Of a DNA stretch of 64,000 nucleotides, positions 1 to 7,396 are shown piece after piece. Source of the DNA: Mesorhizobium sp. WSM3862. GTDB taxonomy: Bacteria > Pseudomonadota > Alphaproteobacteria > Rhizobiales > Rhizobiaceae. The notes under the pieces were generated by a model, which was not told the DNA's origin, did not search any database, and saw nothing but the letters and a program-made list of their open reading frames with translations. Each line of letters starts with the position of its first letter. The first letter of the stretch is position 1. The DNA is taken from the NCBI RefSeq assembly GCF_002294985.1, contig NZ_NSGE01000002.1, forward strand, positions 558,001-622,000. The letters are read 5' to 3'. A program made the translations under genes and the position numbers.

Positions 1-1
1 G

Positions 2-88
2 GCGGAAGAGCATGCCCCCGACATCAAGGAAGCCCGAGCGCGGGCATCGGTGGACCATCAGGATGATGAAACGGCGATTCTGCCCTAA
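2..88 (+). CDS. C-terminal end of an unidentified protein (partial, cut by window edge)
   Basis: An open frame enters from the left edge and gives 28 charged residues ending in ETAILP before TAA at 86-88. A hairpin with a T-run follows at once, which is why I take it as a real gene end. The fragment has no recognisable domain, and its start lies outside the window. It converges on the fliJ-like gene on the other strand. Confidence 0.4.
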   Translation, partial: AEEHAPDIKEARARASVDHQDDETAILP

Positions 89-107
89 GCCGGAGGCCGG
101 GCTTTTT
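87..107 (+). terminator. Rho-independent terminator of the left-edge gene
   Basis: Arms AAGCC (87-91) and GGCTT (100-104) enclose a GC-rich loop and run into TTT. The hairpin begins inside the stop codon of the partial upstream frame. The stem is short, so strength is uncertain. Confidence 0.45.
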
Positions 108-167
108 CGGCTTGTGGTTCGAAACGGCGATCAGGCAGCGCTCCGAGGGATCAATTGCGCTCGGCGG

Positions 168-545
168 TCAGCCGATCATGGCGCTGCGGCCGCCCACTTC
201 CGCGTCGCGGATCTTGCTGTCGCGCGATTCCAGCATCTCCGCCTTGGAAAGCTCCGCTTCAGCTTCGCCGAGTAATGATTCGGCCATGGTTCGCTGCTGG
301 GCGAGATCGTTCTGCGAGTTCCTGAGGTTGTCGCGGCGCAATCGTGCCGCCTTGGCGAAGGTCGGATAGGCAAAATGATTGATGTCGGTGATGCCGGCTT
401 TTTTCTCTTCAGCGACGATTTGCGCCTCCAACTCGACGGCCATGCGTTCGAATTCGGCGATCATCATGTCCAGCTGCAACAGCTGGCGCCGCTTCTCATT
501 CACCTGAAACTGCTTCAGCCGAACGAGGTTTTCACGTGACTTCAT
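168..545 (-). CDS. fliJ: FliJ-like flagellar export chaperone/coiled-coil protein
   Basis: This is a 125-residue, almost entirely helical and highly charged protein beginning MKSRENLVRLKQFQVNEKRR. It has the length and heptad-like pattern of FliJ, the soluble component of the flagellar type III export ATPase complex, which works with the ATPase FliI at the base of the export gate. I chose the ATG at 545 because FliJ proteins start with a basic residue followed by the long first helix; the in-frame extension to 635 is rich in Arg and Gly and unlike the family. The gene is divergent from ctrA, so the 450 bases between them may serve both. FliJ proteins diverge strongly in sequence and no FliI gene is visible here, so the assignment rests on shape and recognition. 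Confidence 0.65.
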   Translation of the reverse strand: MKSRENLVRLKQFQVNEKRRQLLQLDMMIAEFERMAVELEAQIVAEEKKAGITDINHFAYPTFAKAARLRRDNLRNSQNDLAQQRTMAESLLGEAEAELSKAEMLESRDSKIRDAEVGGRSAMIG

Positions 546-994
546 GACTCGGTACTCCGCAAAACGCACACCTGCATATCGTCCCATCGACCTCGAGAGG
601 CCTACGCGTCGCCCGTTTCCACCGGCTTTCCCCACTCTATGGGAAACAAAGCCCTAAAGATTTTTGCCGGCGGTAACCATTCGTTTACGGGCATTGTTAA
701 TCATACGGGCGAGGACTTAAGGCCGGGTAAAAATTCCGGACAGCGGCAGGAAGCGCGGCCTGCCAGTCTCTGGAGTCACTTAGGCTTGCTTATTAATGTG
801 GTACATGAGCGATTTGGGTCTACGATTCGTTATTAGATTCAAGTGGGTGTAGAAAGCGGTTAAAAAATCTGATATCGTGACCGACACGAAATTAGGATTT
901 GTTAACCAGTCGGTGGCACCTTCTGTTCAGGCAATCACTGCTCCGGGTTCGGGACGGGTCGTGACGCGACCCGGCGGCAGAAAAGGGGAATGAA
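546..994. promoter_or_regulatory. Divergent fliJ/ctrA control region with four GANTC sites and CtrA-like boxes
   Basis: The 449-base gap holds no convincing gene. It contains four GANTC motifs, the recognition site of the cell-cycle methyltransferase CcrM: GACTC at 546, GAGTC at 773, GATTC at 824 and GATTC at 836. Two sequences resemble the CtrA box TTAA-N7-TTAA: GTAA-N7-TTTA at 673-687 and ATTA-N7-TTAA at 891-905, each with one or two mismatches per box. In Caulobacter, ctrA promoter P1 is sensitive to GANTC methylation and CtrA autoregulates; the same logic here is inference. The local AT content is also higher than in the flanking genes. Confidence 0.5.
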
Positions 995-1690
995 ATGCGT
1001 GTTCTGCTGATTGAAGACGACAGTGCAACCGCACAGAGCATCGAGTTGATGCTGAAATCGGAAAGCTTTAACGTCTATACGACCGACCTTGGTGAAGAAG
1101 GGGTCGATCTCGGCAAGCTCTACGATTACGACATCATCCTCCTCGATCTTAACCTTCCCGACATGTCGGGCTACGAGGTGCTGCGCACGCTTCGCCTCTC
1201 CAAGGTCAAGACGCCGATCCTGATCCTCTCCGGCATGGCCGGAATCGAGGATAAGGTGCGCGGCCTCGGCTTCGGCGCCGACGACTATATGACCAAGCCT
1301 TTCCACAAGGACGAGCTGGTGGCGCGCATTCACGCCATCGTGCGCCGCTCCAAGGGCCACGCCCAGTCGGTCATCACCACCGGCGACCTGGTGGTCAATC
1401 TCGACGCCAAGACGGTCGAGGTGGGCGGCCAGCGCGTGCACCTGACCGGCAAGGAATATCAGATGCTTGAGCTGCTCTCGCTGCGCAAGGGCACGACCCT
1501 TACCAAGGAAATGTTCCTCAACCACCTCTATGGCGGCATGGACGAGCCGGAACTGAAGATCATCGACGTCTTCATCTGCAAGCTGCGCAAGAAGCTCGAC
1601 GCAGCGTCCGGCGGCCAGAATTACATCGAGACGGTGTGGGGCCGCGGCTATGTGCTGCGTGAGCCGGAAGACATCCGCGTCAGCGCCTGA
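995..1690 (+). CDS. ctrA: Cell-cycle master response regulator CtrA
   Basis: This 231-residue OmpR-family regulator matches CtrA from end to end. It has an N-terminal receiver with acidic pocket EDD (residues 7-9), phospho-acceptor D51 in LLDLNLPDM and the conserved KPF. A winged-helix DNA-binding domain follows, with the CtrA-type segments [10 protein letters not shown] and [12 protein letters not shown]. CtrA is the essential transcription factor that couples replication, division and polar development in alphaproteobacteria, and it is phosphorylated through the CckA-ChpT relay. ChpT is encoded 0.7 kb downstream on the opposite strand. The start is supported by AAAAGGGGAATGAA upstream of the ATG. 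A strong terminator follows the stop codon. Confidence 0.97.
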   Translation: MRVLLIEDDSATAQSIELMLKSESFNVYTTDLGEEGVDLGKLYDYDIILLDLNLPDMSGYEVLRTLRLSKVKTPILILSGMAGIEDKVRGLGFGADDYMTKPFHKDELVARIHAIVRRSKGHAQSVITTGDLVVNLDAKTVEVGGQRVHLTGKEYQMLELLSLRKGTTLTKEMFLNHLYGGMDEPELKIIDVFICKLRKKLDAASGGQNYIETVWGRGYVLREPEDIRVSA

Positions 1691-1710
1691 TCCTCTGCCA
1701 ATTCACACAA

Positions 1711-1737
1711 AACCCGGCTCAGGCCGGGTTTTTGTTT
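1711..1737 (+). terminator. Strong terminator after ctrA
   Basis: A perfect 8-bp stem AACCCGGC (1711-1718) / GCCGGGTT (1723-1730) with a TCAG loop is followed by TTTTTGTTT. An A-rich stretch lies on the other side, so it may also stop transcription of the convergent receiver gene that ends at 1753. Confidence 0.9.
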
Positions 1738-1752
1738 GGGGTGTCGAAAAGC

Positions 1753-2121
1753 TCAGGCCGCGATTTTCAGGAAGCGGAAGCTCTCGAGCAACTGCGCGCG
1801 GTTGAAGGGCTTCAGCAGGTAACCCTGGGCGCCGGCACGTTTCGCCCGCATGATCGAGCCGACATCGACTTCGACGAGCGAGATCAGGATCTGCGGCTTG
1901 ACGGGGTTTTCGATGGCACGGATGCGGCGAATGAGGTCGACCGCCTGCATATCCGGCAGGCCGCCGTCGACAACAATAACATCGGGCATGTCGCCGGAGC
2001 AGATCTCGATCGCATCAAGCCCGCTGGCAGCCTCGAAGACCACGATGTCCGAGCCGCCAAGGATACGCTTCGCGACCTTCCTGATGACGCTCGAGTCGTC
2101 CACGAACAGGCAGCGTTTCAT
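1753..2121 (-). CDS. Orphan single-domain response regulator between ctrA and chpT
   Basis: The protein is 122 residues and consists of a receiver domain only. Visible key residues are the acidic pair D8-D9, phospho-acceptor D52 in VVDGGLPDM, the switch serine S81 and the lysine K104 in LLKPF. There is no output domain. It is not an obvious CpdR or DivK: the segments around D52 and the N-terminus MKRCLFVDD differ from both. The start at 2121 is supported by GAGGA seven bases upstream, and the longer in-frame extension lacks receiver character. The same three-gene order (ctrA, small receiver, chpT) is known in other Rhizobiales, which suggests a role near the CckA-ChpT-CtrA relay. What it binds is unknown. 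Confidence 0.85.
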   Translation of the reverse strand: MKRCLFVDDSSVIRKVAKRILGGSDIVVFEAASGLDAIEICSGDMPDVIVVDGGLPDMQAVDLIRRIRAIENPVKPQILISLVEVDVGSIMRAKRAGAQGYLLKPFNRAQLLESFRFLKIAA

Positions 2122-2353
2122 TTCCGGGTCCTCTTTGCCATCTGCCGAACCGGCAATCCGGTAACCGTGAGGCACCCTAGAACAATCTGGTAAAGAAGCC
2201 GAAAAGCGGTTAGGTAAAGTTTTTCCAAAGAACCGCTTTGCGCGTTTTTGCCCTGCGATGCATTGCAGTGCCAAGCGGCAGGCAATGCTTCGATCGCACT
2301 GCCAGATGCAAGATCAGTGACAATGGATACTTGACCTGTTCTTGGCTGTCGCC

Positions 2354-2983
2354 TCAGGCCGCCGACAACACGATCTCATCGGCCGTCGCATGGATCGAGA
2401 TCGTCATGTTCGCCTCGCGCGCCAGAAGCAGCGTGTAATAAGGCTGGACCGAGTGGGCGTCGATCGGCTCCTCGGGCTTGTGGCCCGAATGCAGCTCGAG
2501 GAATTTCGGCGGCACCCGCAGCATGGGGCCGCTCGCCGACAGCGAGAAACGCGGTTCGGTCTCGAGGTTCTCCAGCGTGACAACCAGCCTGCCGCCACGC
2601 GGTATGGCGGCATTGGCGACAAGAATGAGATTGAGCAGAAGCTTGACCTTGTTCTTGGGCAGCAGCGCGCGGGCGCCGTTCCAGACAAGTTCCGGCTTCT
2701 CGTTCTTCAGGAAGGCAATGGCCACGGCCTCGGCGTCGCCGGTATCGATCATCATGCCGGCGGAGCCCGCGGCGCCGAAGGCGATGCGGGCAAACTGCAG
2801 CCGCGCCGAGGCGTTCCTGGCGCTCTGGCGAATCAGCTTCATGGCGTCTTCATCGGCGCCGCCTTCATCGAGCAGTTCGAGGCCGTTGTTTATGGCGCCG
2901 ACCGGCGAAATGATGTCGTGGCATACGCGGCTGCACAAAAGCGCAGCCAGATCGGGGGCGGAGAGGGTGAAGAGCTCGGCCAT
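2354..2983 (-). CDS. chpT: Histidine phosphotransferase ChpT
   Basis: This 209-residue protein fits the ChpT family (histidine phosphotransferase C-terminal domain). The phospho-accepting histidine is H22 in the motif SRVCHDIISPVGAI. A degenerate Bergerat-like domain follows, of the kind ChpT uses to dock receivers without binding ATP. In Caulobacter, ChpT carries phosphate from the hybrid kinase CckA to CtrA and CpdR. The ATG at 2983 is preferred because family members begin close to the LxxxDLAALLCSRVCHD segment; the upstream extension MTCEPAGISP is atypical. It is followed after 232 bases by the receiver gene on the same strand, so the two could be co-transcribed. Confidence 0.92.
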   Translation of the reverse strand: MAELFTLSAPDLAALLCSRVCHDIISPVGAINNGLELLDEGGADEDAMKLIRQSARNASARLQFARIAFGAAGSAGMMIDTGDAEAVAIAFLKNEKPELVWNGARALLPKNKVKLLLNLILVANAAIPRGGRLVVTLENLETEPRFSLSASGPMLRVPPKFLELHSGHKPEEPIDAHSVQPYYTLLLAREANMTISIHATADEIVLSAA

Positions 2984-3324
2984 CGGAGAAATCCCTGCTG
3001 GTTCACATGTCATGGCCGAACGTTGTCGCGCCCGCTACGCGAATCACGCTCTTTTCCAAGGCCTTCTGAATACACAGCGCCCGTCCATGCATCAACAAAT
3101 CCACAGCTGCGGACAGCGAAAATGGTGCGTGATGCCGCGAAATTGAGGCTGATAGAGATCGTGTCAGGCTCTTCAGCCCTCGAACCGCCATCTTCCCGCG
3201 CCAGCTTAATGGTTGAAAAAGGATTACGGCATAGTTTGCCCGTAACAGTCATCTCGAAACGGCCGCCAAGAGCCGTAGGGATACGAGGCGTCGGCGAAAG
3301 TGCTCCCTGACGGAGATTGGAAGC
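2984..3324. promoter_or_regulatory. Divergent chpT/eipA intergenic region
   Basis: The gap holds no convincing gene. It contains one GANTC site (GAATC, 3041-3045) and a TTAA half-site at 3206-3209 followed by N7-AAAA, a possible degenerate CtrA box. In Brucella, eipA has been reported as a CtrA target; direct control here is inferred from the neighbourhood and this weak motif. Confidence 0.3.
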
Positions 3325-3906
3325 ATGTTTTCCCGATTCTTTGACCGGATGTTCGTCCGCGTCCTCACCATGACGATCGCCCTCTCGGGTGCTCTCATCC
3401 TCTCAACCTCGGCGTCGCGGGCCCAGGAATACACCGCGCAAGAGATTGTCGATTCCGGCCACAAGTTCTTCGGCGCGACGTCGGGAGGCCTCGCCACCGT
3501 GGTCGAAAAGGTGTTCGCGTCCTACGGCCTGCCAAACGGTTATCTGCTCGGCGAGGAGGGTTCCGGCGCGCTGATCGGCGGCCTGACCTATGGCGAGGGC
3601 ACGCTGTACACCAAGAACGCCGGCGACCATAAGGTGTTCTGGCAAGGCCCATCGCTCGGCTGGGATTTCGGCGGCGAAGGCTCGCGCGTGATGATGCTGG
3701 TCTACAATCTCGACGATATCAGCAGCCTCTACAACCGCTTCGGCGGCGTCGCCGGATCGGCTTATGTCGTGGCGGGCGTCGGCTTCAACGTGCTGCAAAG
3801 CAACAGAGTGCTGCTCGTTCCGATCCGCACCGGGGTCGGTGCCCGGCTCGGCGTCAATCTCGGCTATCTGAAGCTGACCGAGCGGGCGACGTGGAATCCG
3901 TTCTGA
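3325..3906 (+). CDS. eipA: Periplasmic envelope-integrity protein EipA (DUF1134)
   Basis: The protein has 193 residues. An N-terminal signal peptide ends near residue 33 (SRA|QEYT). The mature part is the DUF1134 fold, with segments GHKFFGATSGGLA, LGEEGSGALIGGLTYGEG and a closing ATWNPF that are very conserved in Rhizobiales. In Brucella abortus this periplasmic protein supports resistance to cell-envelope stress and is linked to O-polysaccharide; its gene there also neighbours chpT and ctrA. The gene is divergent from chpT. A weak TTAA half-site upstream is compatible with CtrA control. Function in this organism is transferred from Brucella. Confidence 0.9.
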   Translation: MFSRFFDRMFVRVLTMTIALSGALILSTSASRAQEYTAQEIVDSGHKFFGATSGGLATVVEKVFASYGLPNGYLLGEEGSGALIGGLTYGEGTLYTKNAGDHKVFWQGPSLGWDFGGEGSRVMMLVYNLDDISSLYNRFGGVAGSAYVVAGVGFNVLQSNRVLLVPIRTGVGARLGVNLGYLKLTERATWNPF

Positions 3907-4043
3907 CCGGACAGGATTGCCACAGCCGCTCGGATAAGACTGATCGTGCCGCGGCGTGCTCTTGCCGCGGCGCTGGATTTCCGCCATGCCAAGGTGGCAC
4001 AGTCGGCATGGCGGGTTGCCGCCTCGCATACGGATAGTCCACC

Positions 4044-5189
4044 TTGGTCCAGTCGATCCTGTTCTTCGCACTCGGCTTCCTCTGCGCGGCCTTTCTGGTG
4101 TCGCTGATCGCGCCGGCCGTCTGGCGGCGGGCCGTCGTGTTGACACGCCGGCGCCTTGAGGCCTCGATGCCGCTGACGCCTGCCGAGATGCTGGCCGAGA
4201 AGGACCGTATCCGCGCCGAGTTCGCCATGAACACGCGCCGACTCGAGATGAACATCAAAAATCTGAAGGAAAAGGTGGCCGAGCAACTGGTCGAGATCGG
4301 CCGCGCCCAGGAGGCCCTGAAGGGACTGGCGGTCGAGAAGAAGGACAAGACTCAGGCGCTTTCCGATCTGCAGGCCAAGAACGCGGAGCTCAGGCTGCGC
4401 GAGGAAGAGTTGCACAAGCTTACGGAAAAGCTGGCGCAGGCGGAGCGCTCGCTGGAGAAGCGCGCGCTGGAGCTGCAAAAGCTCGAGCAGATGTATGACG
4501 AAGCCAGCTTTTCTTCCTCAAACCGCCAGATCGAGCTCGTCGCCCGCGAATCGGAACTGGACAAGCTTGCCAATGACATTGCGGTGCTGCGCAGCCAGCG
4601 CAAGGAAGCGGACCGGCGCAATCAGGAACTGGCAGCGGAAAGCAAAGCCGCCAGGGACGCGCTCAAGGCGGAGAAGAAGCGGACGGCCGAGCTGGACAAG
4701 AAGGTCGAACGGCTGCTTGCAACCCTTGCCGACCGCGAGGAAAAGCTGGACAGGCGCGAAAAGGAGCTTGCGCGGATGCGCGAACGCCCAAGCAAAGATC
4801 ATGCGGTAAATGGCGGAACGCATAAGGCCGACGAAGTCCAAGGGATCGACAATGCCATCGCCAAGCTCGAAGGCGATCGCGAGCGGCTAGAGGCGCGGCT
4901 GACGGCGCTTGCGCGGGAGAACAAGCGGCTCAAGACCGATCTTGCCGCGCTCGAAACGGCACAGCCCGAACAGGCAGGCGAGGCACCGCGCGCCGGTGCG
5001 GCGCTTCGCGAACAAATGAACGAACTGGCCGCCGAGGTCGTCAACCTGACGATGAGGCTGGAAGGGCCGGATTCTCCGATCGCCAAGGCCTTGGCGACCC
5101 CTCGCGACGAGCGGCAAGATATTGGCGAGCGCGGCATCAGCCTCGCGGACCGTGTCAGGGCCTTGCAGAAGGCCAACGCAAGCAACTGA
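4044..5189 (+). CDS. Membrane-anchored coiled-coil protein, unknown function
   Basis: The frame encodes 381 residues. One N-terminal hydrophobic helix (about residues 4-27, ILFFALGFLCAAFLVSLIAP) is followed by a basic stretch. A long Glu/Lys/Arg/Ala-rich coiled coil then runs from about residue 45 to 330, with a short Pro-containing break near residue 290. A TTG start at 4044 is the only start before the membrane helix, because an in-frame TAG lies at 4035-4037. It lies 137 bases after eipA on the same strand and could share its transcript. Its topology, single anchor plus rod, suggests an inner-membrane structural or tethering role. I recognise no catalytic domain. Confidence 0.8.
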   Translation: MVQSILFFALGFLCAAFLVSLIAPAVWRRAVVLTRRRLEASMPLTPAEMLAEKDRIRAEFAMNTRRLEMNIKNLKEKVAEQLVEIGRAQEALKGLAVEKKDKTQALSDLQAKNAELRLREEELHKLTEKLAQAERSLEKRALELQKLEQMYDEASFSSSNRQIELVARESELDKLANDIAVLRSQRKEADRRNQELAAESKAARDALKAEKKRTAELDKKVERLLATLADREEKLDRREKELARMRERPSKDHAVNGGTHKADEVQGIDNAIAKLEGDRERLEARLTALARENKRLKTDLAALETAQPEQAGEAPRAGAALREQMNELAAEVVNLTMRLEGPDSPIAKALATPRDERQDIGERGISLADRVRALQKANASN

Positions 5190-5231
5190 TCCGAATGCCG
5201 TGGCGAGCGGAGCGTCTTGGTCGCTGCGCCG

Positions 5232-6029
5232 CTATCGTTTCGAGAAGTGATGCAGGGCAATGGCCGATGCGGCTGCAACGTTCAGGCTGTCGAATCCCTC
5301 CGCCATGCCGATCCGTACGGTCCGCAGGCGACTGAGCAGGGTCTCGGGCAGGCCTTCGCCTTCCGTGCCGAGAAAGAGGGCCAGCCGAGACGTTCTTTCC
5401 GCAGCGCGGATGTCCGTTTCGCCGCGCGGCGAGAGCGCGAACTGGCCGAAACCCATCCGGTCAAGCGTTGCGGTCACGCTCATCGCATCGTCGAAGGAGC
5501 CGAAGGGCACCTTCAGCGCCGCGCCGACCGAAACGCGGATCGCCTTGCGGTAAAGCGGATCACAGCAGGTGGGATCGAGAAGCACGGCGTCCGCGCCAAA
5601 GGCTGCGGCGTTGCGGAAGATCGAGCCCATATTGTCGTGATTGGATATGCCGACCAGAACCACGACCAACGCGCTTGCCGGCAAGCTTTCGAGCAGCACC
5701 TCGGCCGGTCGAGGAGAGCCCCGAACGCCAATCGCCAATACGCCGCGATGCATGTGGAAGCCGGCGATCCGGTCCATGACGTCGCCGTTGACGACATAGA
5801 TCGGGAAGTCGGCTGGCGCCTTGCGCAAGACACCTTCAAGGTTTGCCCGCCTGTTCTCCAGAATGAGGGCCGATTCCGCCGCGAAGCGTCCGGCCGACAG
5901 CAGAAGATCCAGCACGACCTTGCCTTCGGCGACGAAGCGCCCATGTCGTCCGACGAGATCGCGCTCGCGGATATCGAGATAGGCGGCGACACGCGGATCC
6001 CGCGGGTCGTCGACAGGGATGAGGTTCAT
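5232..6029 (-). CDS. TrmH/SpoU-family RNA 2'-O-ribose methyltransferase
   Basis: The protein has 265 residues in the usual two-part arrangement. The N-terminal part, about residues 1-100, binds substrate and contains FVAEGKVVLDLLL. The C-terminal part is a SpoU methylase with a trefoil knot, whose motifs are visible as GISNHDNMGSIFRNAAAFGAD (motif 1, N and R present), FLGTEGEGLP (motif 2) and FDSLNVAAASAIALHHF (motif 3). Such enzymes transfer a methyl group from S-adenosylmethionine to ribose in tRNA or rRNA; the target nucleotide cannot be read from sequence. It ends close to the converging coiled-coil gene. The start is the ATG before NLIPVDDPRDPRVAAY, a typical N-terminus for this rhizobial group. 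Confidence 0.9.
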   Translation of the reverse strand: MNLIPVDDPRDPRVAAYLDIRERDLVGRHGRFVAEGKVVLDLLLSAGRFAAESALILENRRANLEGVLRKAPADFPIYVVNGDVMDRIAGFHMHRGVLAIGVRGSPRPAEVLLESLPASALVVVLVGISNHDNMGSIFRNAAAFGADAVLLDPTCCDPLYRKAIRVSVGAALKVPFGSFDDAMSVTATLDRMGFGQFALSPRGETDIRAAERTSRLALFLGTEGEGLPETLLSRLRTVRIGMAEGFDSLNVAAASAIALHHFSKR

Positions 6030-6085
6030 AGAAATCTCGCCGGCGAACGATCGTCAGCAAGGTAAGGGGCTTTGCAGAGCCCGGG

Positions 6086-6424
6086 TCAAGTCCCGGCGCG
6101 GCGCATCCTGTAGGCCATCTGAGACAGGTCGCCGTCGCCGAAAATGCCTTCCAGCGTGCGAAGCAGCTCGCGCACCGCGTCGGAGTTGCAGGAATAATAG
6201 ATCATCTGGCGATCGCGACGCGTCTCGACGATATCAAGCGCTCTCAGCTTGGCCAAATGCTGCGACAGAGCGGACTGGCTCAACTGGACTTTCTCGGCGA
6301 TTGCGCCGACGGACATTTCGCCCTCGATCAGATAGCTGACGATCAGCAGCCGCTTTTCATTGCCCATGAGCGTCAGAAACGCGGCAGCCGATTCGGCGTT
6401 GGCGACTAGCTTGCTTGAGATCAT
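6086..6424 (-). CDS. ArsR-family regulator, NolR-like
   Basis: This is a 112-residue winged-helix protein. The segments MGNEKRLLIVSYL, VGAIAEKVQLSQSALSQHL and RRDRQMIYYSCNSDAVRELL follow the NolR regulator of Sinorhizobium closely, including the QSALSQHLAKLR recognition helix. The metal-binding CVC motif of classical arsenic-sensing ArsR proteins is absent. NolR represses nodulation and many housekeeping genes. Whether this paralogue has that role is not shown. A short inverted repeat about 105 bases upstream could be an operator. It is transcribed away from the SpoU gene end and downstream of hugZ on the same strand. Confidence 0.85.
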   Translation of the reverse strand: MISSKLVANAESAAAFLTLMGNEKRLLIVSYLIEGEMSVGAIAEKVQLSQSALSQHLAKLRALDIVETRRDRQMIYYSCNSDAVRELLRTLEGIFGDGDLSQMAYRMRRAGT

Positions 6425-6529
6425 GGATCCCCCATGTTTTCTGGCTCATCCAGCTGCCATGGGGGCAATGGCGGCTGATTTCCACGATATTCAGGTCAGG
6501 GAGCGCCGCTGAATCGGCGCTGCAACAAA

Positions 6530-6547
6530 AGGTAGATCATTTTACCT
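6530..6547. promoter_or_regulatory. Inverted repeat upstream of the NolR-like gene
   Basis: AGGTA (6530-6534) and TACCT (6543-6547) form a symmetric pair with an 8-base spacer. They lie between the hugZ stop and the NolR-like start, about 105 bases before the latter. A self-regulatory operator is possible. A GC stem AGCGCCG/CGGCGCT at about 6502-6520 without a T-run lies beside it. Confidence 0.3.
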
Positions 6548-6589
6548 AAATCTCAAGAGTTGCTTTCGATCCGGGACGATTAACTTTCG

Positions 6590-7369
6590 CTACTGTGCCC
6601 GGCCTGCGGCGCGCCCGGCCTTTGCCATCTCGACCAGCACGGACCGCAACTCGCCGGCAGTGCCGAGAGGCCGAGGGAAGAAGACCCTGCAGGTGGCATC
6701 CGGAGAAGCCAGATCCATGCCGTCCGCATCGAAACCCGTAGCGATCCAGCCATCGCCTTCGGCCCGGCCGAAATGGCGCGCATAAATGCAAAGCGCATCG
6801 CGATGGTCGGCATTCATGTGGTCCAGCGTCGACTGTTCGCTGGCCGCCAGCTCCTCGACGATCGGGCCGCCGGCGATCAGGTCGGCGCGATCCAGAAGAT
6901 AGGCTTTGCCGAAGCCGCCATTGAGACTGGCGCGTTCAGGCTCGAGCCGGAATATCGAGAAGTCGCCGAGCCCGGCATAGAGTTTCGCCTTCGGATTGCG
7001 GTTGAGATAGCGCCGTTCGGCGCGGGCGTGACCCGCCGATCCGCGCTCCAACCGCAGCGCCTGGCATACAAGCGAGATGCGGGGATGCGCGAGCGGATCG
7101 CCCTTGCCGGGTTCGCCGACGAGCAGCGAGCAGCGCGGGTCGGCGAGAATCGCGCCGGTATGCGCCGACAGCATCGAGACCAGGGTCAGCGGCGCGCCGT
7201 CGATGTCGGTCGCCACGCCGACCCGGCTTGCCAGCGGCGCCCCGGTGCCGGGCTCGATCGCCGCAAGCGCGCCGAAGCGGGCCGAGCGGACCAGAGTCTT
7301 CGCCAGCCTGACGGCCTCGGTGTCGGTCTCGCGGATGACATCCTTCCTGGTCTCGGTCACAGCGCTCAC
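6590..7369 (-). CDS. HugZ-like haem-utilisation / pyridoxamine-phosphate-oxidase-fold protein
   Basis: The protein has 259 residues: an N-terminal split-barrel flavin/haem-binding domain of the pyridoxamine 5'-phosphate oxidase superfamily (about 20-165), then a C-terminal DUF2470 domain with the signature STLDHMNADHRDALCIYA. This arrangement is that of HugZ, which binds haem and is needed for its use as an iron source in several bacteria. The C-terminal histidine region is where haem binds in characterised members. No TonB-dependent haem receptor or haem transporter lies nearby, so the role is inferred from the fold alone. Confidence 0.8.
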   Translation of the reverse strand: MSAVTETRKDVIRETDTEAVRLAKTLVRSARFGALAAIEPGTGAPLASRVGVATDIDGAPLTLVSMLSAHTGAILADPRCSLLVGEPGKGDPLAHPRISLVCQALRLERGSAGHARAERRYLNRNPKAKLYAGLGDFSIFRLEPERASLNGGFGKAYLLDRADLIAGGPIVEELAASEQSTLDHMNADHRDALCIYARHFGRAEGDGWIATGFDADGMDLASPDATCRVFFPRPLGTAGELRSVLVEMAKAGRAAGRAQ

Positions 7370-7396
7370 CGCGATAAGTTGATTTCTACTCTCCGG

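Noticed and set aside
1753..2121. Naming the orphan receiver CpdR or DivK
   Set aside because: Residues around the phospho-acceptor and the N-terminus do not match the rhizobial CpdR or DivK sequences I know; location alone does not justify the name.
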